DNA of 13,571 bases, from NCBI GenBank assembly GCA_009923965.1, contig RFSL01000010.1, positions 1 to 13,571 of the forward strand. The letters are read 5' to 3'. The stretch comes from Flavobacteriia bacterium (GTDB taxonomy: Bacteria; Bacteroidota; Bacteroidia; Flavobacteriales_D; Crocinitomicaceae). Both the position numbers and the translations under genes were made by a program. Positions within the stretch are counted from its first letter, which is position 1, and each line of letters begins with the position of its first letter. Shown here in pieces: positions 8,351 through 13,571 of the stretch. The notes below the pieces were generated by a model. The model was not told the DNA's origin, made no database searches, and saw only the letters and a program-made list of their open reading frames with translations.

Positions 8351-8358
8351 TAATTTTG
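8351..8358 (+). promoter_or_regulatory. -7 element (TAATTTTG) for bshC-eda
   Basis: TAATTTTG fits TAnnTTTG exactly and sits in the 69-base gap between trxB and bshC, 39 bases before the bshC ATG, so the leader would be about 33 bases. It suggests bshC-eda can be transcribed separately from trxB, although read-through is not excluded. No convincing -33 box was seen. Confidence 0.45.
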
Positions 8359-8397
8359 TAGTGCTTTCAATTTTGAAGTTGAATTGCGCAGTTCATT

Positions 8398-9996
8398 ATG
8401 AAAATTCAAAGTACAAAAAGACAAGCCACCAATTTTTTTTCAGAAAAAGATCTCTTGCTCTCTGAAAGTCAACACGAACTATCGGACTTTATTGGAATTC
8501 CATTTTCAAAAGATGCCTTTCAAAAACAAGTACTAATCAAATCTAAGGAATTTAGCACTGAAAAAAGAGAATTATTGGTTAAAGTCCTACAAAAAAATTA
8601 CGCTGCAATTGATGGAAATGAAGCATGTCTAAAAAACATCTCTGCACTGACAAACGAAAATTGTTTTACAATAACGACAGGCCATCAATTAAGTTTATTG
8701 ACAGGACCAATTTATTTTATTTATAAAATTCTTCATGTTATAAAACAATGTGATGAGCTTAAAGTCTCTTATCCTGATTTGCAGTTAGTTCCGGTCTATT
8801 GGATGGCTTCTGAAGACCACGACTTCGAGGAAATTAAGTCATTCATGCTTTTTGGAAAAGAGATTAAATGGAACACCGAACAAAGTGGCGCAGTCGGAAG
8901 AATGACACTTGATGGCCTTCAGGAAGTAAAAAATAAAATAGCAGAGGTTTTTCAAAATAATGATAGTGCTGAAGCAAAAGAGTGGATTGAAAAATTAAAT
9001 GGTGAAACCTATGGAGAAGCTTTTTTTAAATTAATTCATCATCTGTTTGGGAGATACGGATTGCTAATTTTAGACGCTGATAATCCAAACCTAAAAAAAA
9101 CGTTTTCTCCAATCTTAAAAGAGGAATTGACTTCTTTTTTTTCAATGGAGGAAGTACTCAAAACAAATAAAAGACTATTAGCAAGAAATATTAAACCTCA
9201 AGTAAATCCAAGGGAAATCAATTTGTTTTTTCTTTCAAAGCACAAAAGAGAACGAATTATTTACGAAAATAATAAGTACAACATTGGAGCTCAGCATTTT
9301 TCAAAAGAAGAAGTTTTGCAAATGTTGAAAAAAATGCCAGAGTCCTTTTCACCAAATGTAATTTTACGTCCCTTATACCAAGAATTCACCTTGCCAAATT
9401 TGAACTATGTTGGAGGTCTTGGTGAATTAAATTACTGGTTACAGCTAAAATCATGCTTTGAAAGAGTAAATCTAACTTTTCCGCTTATTCAAGTTAGAAG
9501 TAGTCTAATTTGGATTGATAGTTCAACTAAAAATAAAATGAATTCTGTTGGTCTTTCAGAAGCCGATATTTTTAGAACAACTAATGAACTAACAAAGTCT
9601 TATATTAGTGAAAATGAAAAGGATAAAATTGATTTTTCAGAGATTAACGAACATGCAAGTAACTTAAAAAAAGAAATTTTAACTAAGTCGGCAACAATTG
9701 ATCAAGCGCTAAATCCATTTATAGAAGCTGAGATAACTAGAATTGAAAAACAATTGGAGGCTATTCAAAGTAAATTGGAAAAATCTGTCAAATTAAAACA
9801 CGAAAAAGCACTAAAAACCATTGGTCAAATTAAAGAAAAATTATTTCCGAATAATAATTTACAAGAACGCTCTCTAAATTTTTTGCAACTTTGTAAAAAT
9901 GGTGAAATTTCGTCTTTTATAGAAACTATTTTTCAAACTATTGATCCATTTAACAGTGATATTTTAATTTTAACAGAAGAACATGAAGCAAAATAA
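8398..9996 (+). CDS. bshC: Bacillithiol biosynthesis cysteine-adding enzyme
   Basis: BshC joins L-cysteine to glucosaminyl-malate in the last step of bacillithiol synthesis, the low-molecular-weight thiol used in place of glutathione by Bacillota and many Bacteroidota. The 532-residue length fits the family (about 530-540). Visible family features are TTGHQLSLLTGP (93-104), the nucleotide/HIGH-like site region with PVYWMASEDHDFEEI (132-146), NPREINLFFL near 270, and a charged C-terminal helical/coiled-coil stretch at about 434-482, as expected of the family. The ATG at 8398 agrees with the usual N-terminus. Its last 14 bases overlap the start of eda. bshA and bshB are not in the window, as is normal because bsh genes are often scattered. 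Its place directly after trxB links it to thiol redox control. Confidence 0.93.
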   Translation: MKIQSTKRQATNFFSEKDLLLSESQHELSDFIGIPFSKDAFQKQVLIKSKEFSTEKRELLVKVLQKNYAAIDGNEACLKNISALTNENCFTITTGHQLSLLTGPIYFIYKILHVIKQCDELKVSYPDLQLVPVYWMASEDHDFEEIKSFMLFGKEIKWNTEQSGAVGRMTLDGLQEVKNKIAEVFQNNDSAEAKEWIEKLNGETYGEAFFKLIHHLFGRYGLLILDADNPNLKKTFSPILKEELTSFFSMEEVLKTNKRLLARNIKPQVNPREINLFFLSKHKRERIIYENNKYNIGAQHFSKEEVLQMLKKMPESFSPNVILRPLYQEFTLPNLNYVGGLGELNYWLQLKSCFERVNLTFPLIQVRSSLIWIDSSTKNKMNSVGLSEADIFRTTNELTKSYISENEKDKIDFSEINEHASNLKKEILTKSATIDQALNPFIEAEITRIEKQLEAIQSKLEKSVKLKHEKALKTIGQIKEKLFPNNNLQERSLNFLQLCKNGEISSFIETIFQTIDPFNSDILILTEEHEAK

Positions 9997-10543
9997 TATT
10001 CGTGAGGTACTTTCTCATCACCCAATAATTCCTGTTATAAACTTCAATGATATAGATGAAGTTATTCCAATGATTGAAAAATTAAAAGCAAAAAATATTT
10101 ACTGTATAGAAATAACTTTACGAACTCCTATTGCTTTCGATGCAATTCGCTTAGCAAAAGAAAAATTTGGGTCGGAAATCACTATTGGAATGGGAACAAT
10201 TGTTTCGAAAGATCAAATTGCCAAAGCAATAGAATTAAAAGTGGATTTTCTAGTAAGCCCCGGTCTTAGTTCAGGTTTGGCTTCTCATTTCGAAGATTCA
10301 GGAATTCCCTTTATACTCGGGGTTGCAACTCCCAGCGACATTATCAACGGAATACAATTTGGCTGGGATACTTTTAAATTCTTTCCAGCACATCTTTTCG
10401 GAGGTTTAAATTCACTAAAAACATACGGGCAAGTATTTCCTCAGATAAAATTTTGTCCAACCGGAGGAATCACAGAAGATAGCTGTCAATCTTATTTAGC
10501 ATTAGAAAATGTTATTTCAATTGGAGGGTCTTGGCTTAAGTGA
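9983..10543 (+). CDS. eda: KDPG aldolase (Entner-Doudoroff), shortened at the C-terminus
   Basis: The enzyme splits KDPG into pyruvate and glyceraldehyde-3-phosphate. The class I aldolase residues are in place: Glu43 and Arg47 in EITLRT, GT at 71-72, SPGL (92-95), the Schiff-base Lys132 in FKFFPA, CPTGGI (158-163) and the phosphate-binding GGSW (181-184). At 186 residues it is about 25 shorter than E. coli Eda (213): the protein stops two residues after GGSW, so the usual C-terminal helix is missing. The following 3' sequence belongs to a convergent gene two bases away, and no continuation is visible in the other frames. The start ATG lies 14 bases inside the bshC end in another frame, suggesting translational coupling. 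It completes the pathway begun by zwf-pgl-edd but belongs to a different unit. The core is intact, so activity is plausible but not assured. Its range may include 4-hydroxy-2-oxoglutarate, as in other Eda enzymes. Confidence 0.93.
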   Translation: MKQNNIREVLSHHPIIPVINFNDIDEVIPMIEKLKAKNIYCIEITLRTPIAFDAIRLAKEKFGSEITIGMGTIVSKDQIAKAIELKVDFLVSPGLSSGLASHFEDSGIPFILGVATPSDIINGIQFGWDTFKFFPAHLFGGLNSLKTYGQVFPQIKFCPTGGITEDSCQSYLALENVISIGGSWLK

Positions 10544-10545
10544 AA

Positions 10546-11649
10546 TTAGTGCTTGTGATTTGGATCGCTGTGATCATGTGCATCTTGACTTGGAGGAGTA
10601 ATAGAAATAATCTCTACATCAAATACTAAATCAGAATATGGAGGAATGGCACCTGGTCGACCATCTTTTCCATAAGCTTGGAAATATGGGATAATAAATC
10701 TTCCTTTGCCCCCCTGCCCTAGCATTGCAATTCCTTCCTCAAATCCAGGAATCATTTTTTGGTCTATAAAAGTAAAATCCATCGGTGCATTTCTATCGCG
10801 AGAGGAATCAAATTGTTTGCCGTCTGCTCTAAATGTCCCAACATAATGAAGCGATACTTTCGATCCTTTAACAGGCTTAAGTTTATCTATTCCTTTATTT
10901 TCTATAAAATATACAAGTCCTGTTTTAGAAATTTGAGCTTTTGGATTTTGTTTCTTTACTTCAGAAAACATAAATGCTGTGTAATCTGTTTCTGACATAC
11001 TCGAAATCTTTGCGTATTGTTCATTATCTTTAAGTGCTGCTGCTTTTTTTAGTCCATAAATTTTATCAAATTCTTGCATTGCATTCCACTTGTTTGCTTT
11101 CGAACCATAACGCATAATTGAAACTGAAATTATCTCATCTTCCTGTTCAATTTTATTTACGATGTCCATACCTTCAACCACATGTCCAAAAACGGTATGC
11201 TTACCATCCAACCAAGATGTTTCTTTGTGCGTTATAAAAAATTGACTGCCATTTGTTGCAGGTCCAGAATTAGCCATTGATAAAATTCCAGGGCCACTGT
11301 GTTTTAGATCTGCAACAATTTCATCATCAAATTTATAACCTGGATCTCCAGATCCATTTCCAAGAGGACAACCTCCTTGAATCATAAAATCCTTGATAAC
11401 GCGATGAAATTTTAATCCATTGTAAAAAGGAGTAGAGATAACTTTATCATCTACTTTAAAATTCCCTTCGGATAAACCCACAAAATTAGCAACCGTCATA
11501 GGTGTTTTTTCATATTCCAAGACACAAATAATTGAACCTTTTGAGGTTAAAAAATTAGCGTAAATACCATCAGGTAAAACATTTGAACTTTGAGCATAAA
11601 TAGATAACTGAGCAACAAGAGCAGTAATAAGAGCAAAAAATGACTTCAT
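10546..11649 (-). CDS. Secreted dual-family prolyl isomerase: cyclophilin-FKBP fusion
   Basis: This 367-residue peptidyl-prolyl cis-trans isomerase has two unrelated catalytic domains. A signal peptide (residues 1-19, cleavage probably after SIYA) sends it to the periplasm or envelope. The cyclophilin domain (about 28-182) keeps FHRVIKDFMIQGG (81-93), NGSQFFIT (133-140) and W146 with LDGKHTVFG (147-155). A charged linker (about 183-250) leads to an FKBP domain (about 255-352) with LHYVG (267-271), FDSSRDR (280-286), MIPGFEEG (299-306) and AYG (326-328). The protein ends in an unusual His-rich tail (residues 357-367, five His), which could bind metal as the SlyD tail does; that is inference. 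It is the last gene of the nadK-FKBP run, 29 bases after the preceding FKBP gene. Its 3' end is two bases from eda. Fusions of this kind are known (dual-family immunophilins) but uncommon. Confidence 0.93.
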   Translation of the reverse strand: MKSFFALITALVAQLSIYAQSSNVLPDGIYANFLTSKGSIICVLEYEKTPMTVANFVGLSEGNFKVDDKVISTPFYNGLKFHRVIKDFMIQGGCPLGNGSGDPGYKFDDEIVADLKHSGPGILSMANSGPATNGSQFFITHKETSWLDGKHTVFGHVVEGMDIVNKIEQEDEIISVSIMRYGSKANKWNAMQEFDKIYGLKKAAALKDNEQYAKISSMSETDYTAFMFSEVKKQNPKAQISKTGLVYFIENKGIDKLKPVKGSKVSLHYVGTFRADGKQFDSSRDRNAPMDFTFIDQKMIPGFEEGIAMLGQGGKGRFIIPYFQAYGKDGRPGAIPPYSDLVFDVEIISITPPSQDAHDHSDPNHKH

Positions 11650-11678
11650 AACTTTATTTTTAGAATATTTATTTTAAT

Positions 11679-12353
11679 TTATTTTTCAATACTAAGTAAT
11701 TCAACTTCGAAAACCAGAGGCATAAATGGTTCGATAATATCACCCTGAGGGTTATCTCCATAAGCTAATTCTTGAGGTATATACAACATGAATTTAGAGC
11801 CTACTGGCATGAGTTGAAGACCTTCTATCCAGCCTGGTATTACTTGGTTCAAAGCAAATGTAATTGGTTCTCCTCTATCAACTGAACTATCAAATACTTT
11901 TCCTTCTGGTGTTGTTCCATGATAATGAACCTTCACCTTAGATGTATCTGAAGGCTTTGGTCCTTGTCCCATAGTAATAACCTCATATTGTAAACCGGAA
12001 GCTGTAACTTTAACTTTAGGATTCTTTTTATTTTTTTCTAAAAAAGCCAGCCCTTTTTCCTTATTCAATTCGTAAACTTTCGCCTTTTCTGCATCTTTTA
12101 TTGCAGTTTTTCTTTCAAAATAAGAGGAAATCGTTTTCCCACCGTCATCCATTATCAAAGATGGTGCAGCATTGATCTCATTTAATAATCCTTTTAACAT
12201 TAAATCCCTATTAACTTCGGGCATTTCCCGAGCAATATTTCCGCCAATACTCTTTCCAATAAGATAAGAAACGGAATCTATTTGATTTAAAACTTGACTA
12301 AAAGTGGTCAAACTTAGCATTGACCCAATAATTAAAGTGAATGTTTTTTTCAT
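11679..12353 (-). CDS. Secreted FKBP-type peptidyl-prolyl isomerase (Mip/FkpA-like)
   Basis: This is a 224-residue envelope folding catalyst. It has a signal peptide (about 1-19, ending TFSQ, no lipobox Cys), an N-terminal FKBP_N-type helical region (about 25-110) with the family opening SVSYLIGKSIGGNI (27-40), a lysine-rich link, and an FKBP domain (about 115-222). The FKBP active site is well kept: VHYHG (142-146), FDSSVDRGEPI (154-164), VIPGWIEGLQLM (171-182), IPQELAYG (192-199) and FEVELL (215-220). In Mip/FkpA proteins the N-terminal region dimerises and provides chaperone activity, which is likely here too. It follows nadK by 19 bases and precedes the cyclophilin-FKBP fusion by 29 bases, so the two isomerases are probably co-transcribed. 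The ATG at 12353 is set by the signal peptide. Confidence 0.94.
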   Translation of the reverse strand: MKKTFTLIIGSMLSLTTFSQVLNQIDSVSYLIGKSIGGNIAREMPEVNRDLMLKGLLNEINAAPSLIMDDGGKTISSYFERKTAIKDAEKAKVYELNKEKGLAFLEKNKKNPKVKVTASGLQYEVITMGQGPKPSDTSKVKVHYHGTTPEGKVFDSSVDRGEPITFALNQVIPGWIEGLQLMPVGSKFMLYIPQELAYGDNPQGDIIEPFMPLVFEVELLSIEK

Positions 12354-12372
12354 TTTTTTATTTATTTTATTA

Positions 12373-13251
12373 TTAATTTCTAGTATCTATTCCCCATAAC
12401 ATTTTATTGCGGATGGTATCAAGAAAATTATTGTCTTCAAATTTAATGACATTTATCATAAATTCCGCCTTTTCGACGATGATTTCTTCTCCCAACTTCA
12501 CACTTTTAGAATTTCCATCCAAACTGATCAAATAACTTCGGTCTCTACCTTCAATACTTAACTTAATTGGCAAATGATCCGGCACAACGACGGGCCTCAC
12601 ATTCAAATTGTGTGCCGCAATTGGTGTTAATATATGAACCTGACAACCAGGTGTAATAATTGGCCCACCACAACTCAGGTTATAAGCCGTTGATCCTGTT
12701 GGCGTTGAAACGATTAAACCGTCTGCCCAATAACTATTCAAATATTTATCATCTAAACTTGCGTGTACCGTAATCATCGAAGATGTATCGCGCTTTTGAA
12801 GGGTTAGCTCATTTAAAGCAAAATTATCCGTTCCGAAAATATTATCCGCTGTATGCACCCGCAACAAAGATCGCAGTTGGAAATCATATTTTTTTAAATC
12901 AATATTCACCAAACTAGCTTCGATATCCTCTTTTGAAATATTTGACAAGAAACCTAACCTTCCTGTATTGATTCCCAAAATCGGAACCCCCGAATCGCGG
13001 ATAAACTGCACCGACTTTAGAAATGTTCCATCACCACCAAGGCTAATAAACAAATCGATACCGGTTCGCATGTCACTAAACGAATTAAAAGTATCGTATG
13101 ATTCACGAATACCACACTTAGCAATTAAAGTGGCGTTTAAATCCGCTTCTAAAACAGCCGTCCAACCTAGTTCATCAACAACTTCCAATACTTTAAGAAA
13201 ATATTCCGAAATATTCTTGTTTATTTTTTTCCCAAAGATGGCGACTTTCAT
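12373..13251 (-). CDS. nadK: NAD kinase
   Basis: NadK phosphorylates NAD to NADP in the cytoplasm, with ATP or polyphosphate. With the start chosen here it is 292 residues, normal for the family. GGDGT, the nucleotide-binding signature, is at 72-76; NE (147-148) and the glycine-rich TPTGSTAY (183-190) are the other NAD-kinase motifs, followed by SCGGPI. I chose the ATG at 13251 because the typical MKVAIFGK opening begins there and it lies two bases after the stop of the upstream gene. A longer frame from 13293 would start inside that gene and adds 14 residues unlike NadK. It follows a CBS-domain protein, a pairing common in Bacteroidota. The NADP it makes is the cofactor of Zwf and TrxB encoded in the same window, although on the other strand. 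Confidence 0.96.
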   Translation of the reverse strand: MKVAIFGKKINKNISEYFLKVLEVVDELGWTAVLEADLNATLIAKCGIRESYDTFNSFSDMRTGIDLFISLGGDGTFLKSVQFIRDSGVPILGINTGRLGFLSNISKEDIEASLVNIDLKKYDFQLRSLLRVHTADNIFGTDNFALNELTLQKRDTSSMITVHASLDDKYLNSYWADGLIVSTPTGSTAYNLSCGGPIITPGCQVHILTPIAAHNLNVRPVVVPDHLPIKLSIEGRDRSYLISLDGNSKSVKLGEEIIVEKAEFMINVIKFEDNNFLDTIRNKMLWGIDTRN

Positions 13252-13253
13252 GC

Positions 13254-13571
13254 TCAAAATTTCATAAAATTCATTAATGCATCGTACTTCCATCGTACAT
13301 CCTCATCACCAAAACCAGCTTGATAAGACGCTTTAATCTTATAATCATAACGCTCAAAAGTAAGGATGATCCTGGTTAAATTTATTTCATTGACTTTCAG
13401 CGTTACTTCTAATAAAGAAGAAGAAACATCAGAAAGAATATAGGAGCTTAAAATTTTGGCATTGTTACTTTCAACTATTTGACCAATTTGCGCCATTGAA
13501 TAATCAATTGCATTAATCTCCAATACTAAAATACTGCCTGGTTCCTTTATGCTTCCGATATTCGCAAGTGT
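13254..13571 (-). CDS. CBS-domain protein, C-terminal part (5' end off window)
   Basis: The frame is open from the window edge to the TGA at 13256-13254, giving the last 105 residues of a protein that begins outside. The segment reads EPGSILVLEI, then a conserved-looking AQIGQIVESNNAKIL, a beta-rich LLEVTLKVNEI stretch, and ends in MNFMKF. From memory this resembles the part that follows the paired CBS domains in the roughly 215-residue CBS proteins encoded just upstream of nadK in many Flavobacteriia. The CBS domains themselves are not visible, so the identity depends on this tail and the neighbour. In CBS proteins the paired domains usually bind adenine nucleotides; any role in NAD(P) control would be a guess. 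Only two bases separate it from nadK, so the two are probably co-translated. The TTG at 13523 is not the real start because the frame continues upstream. Confidence 0.65.
   Translation of the reverse strand, partial: TLANIGSIKEPGSILVLEINAIDYSMAQIGQIVESNNAKILSSYILSDVSSSLLEVTLKVNEINLTRIILTFERYDYKIKASYQAGFGDEDVRWKYDALMNFMKF

Noticed and set aside
10537..10620. Frameshift explaining the short eda
   Set aside because: The two other plus-strand frames after GGSW hold no sequence like the missing C-terminal helix. The DNA there is coding for the convergent isomerase gene.
13252..13293. Longer nadK start at the ATG at 13293
   Set aside because: It would overlap the coding end of the upstream gene, and the 14 extra residues do not resemble NadK. 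The typical MKVAIFGK opening begins at 13251.
13254..13523. A separate small 89-residue gene starting at TTG 13523
   Set aside because: The frame stays open upstream to the window edge with family-like sequence (EPGSILVLE), so this is the tail of a longer protein.

Overview
The window comes from an AT-rich Bacteroidota genome, most likely order Flavobacteriales. Four things point there: a lectin/PKD-repeat surface protein of the gliding/type IX-secreted kind, a bacillithiol gene (bshC), the CBS-protein/nadK gene pair, and promoters of the TAnnTTTG type with no clear Shine-Dalgarno sequences. I saw no RNA genes, insertion sequences, CRISPR arrays or phage genes. No gene-free stretch exceeds 300 bases; the longest gaps are 134 bases (2144-2277) and 128 bases (7250-7377), both divergent promoter regions.

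Layout. (1) 1-2143, minus: the N-terminal 714 residues of a very large secreted adhesin-like protein, cut by the window edge. (2) 2278-6220, plus: a tight zwf-pgl-edd operon giving the upper Entner-Doudoroff route from glucose-6-phosphate to KDPG. (3) 6212-7249, minus: a TerC/Alx-type membrane protein whose end overlaps the end of edd. (4) 7378-10543, plus: trxB, then bshC and eda. The eda start lies inside the bshC end, so the KDPG aldolase that completes the Entner-Doudoroff route is in another transcription unit. (5) 10546-13571, minus: a compact run transcribed towards the left, consisting of the end of a CBS-domain protein, nadK, a secreted FKBP-type prolyl isomerase and a secreted cyclophilin-FKBP fusion.

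How the genes fit together. zwf, pgl, edd and eda together convert glucose-6-phosphate to pyruvate plus glyceraldehyde-3-phosphate and make NADPH. TrxB spends NADPH, BshC makes the low-molecular-weight thiol bacillithiol, and NadK makes NADP. The middle of the window can therefore be read as a carbon/redox neighbourhood, although the grouping could be chance. The two prolyl isomerases carry signal peptides and probably serve protein folding in the cell envelope.

No wholly new system is evident. The best points for a second look are the split and possibly horizontally acquired Entner-Doudoroff genes, the C-terminally shortened eda coupled to bshC, the dual-family immunophilin with a His-rich tail, and the repetitive lectin-headed surface protein.
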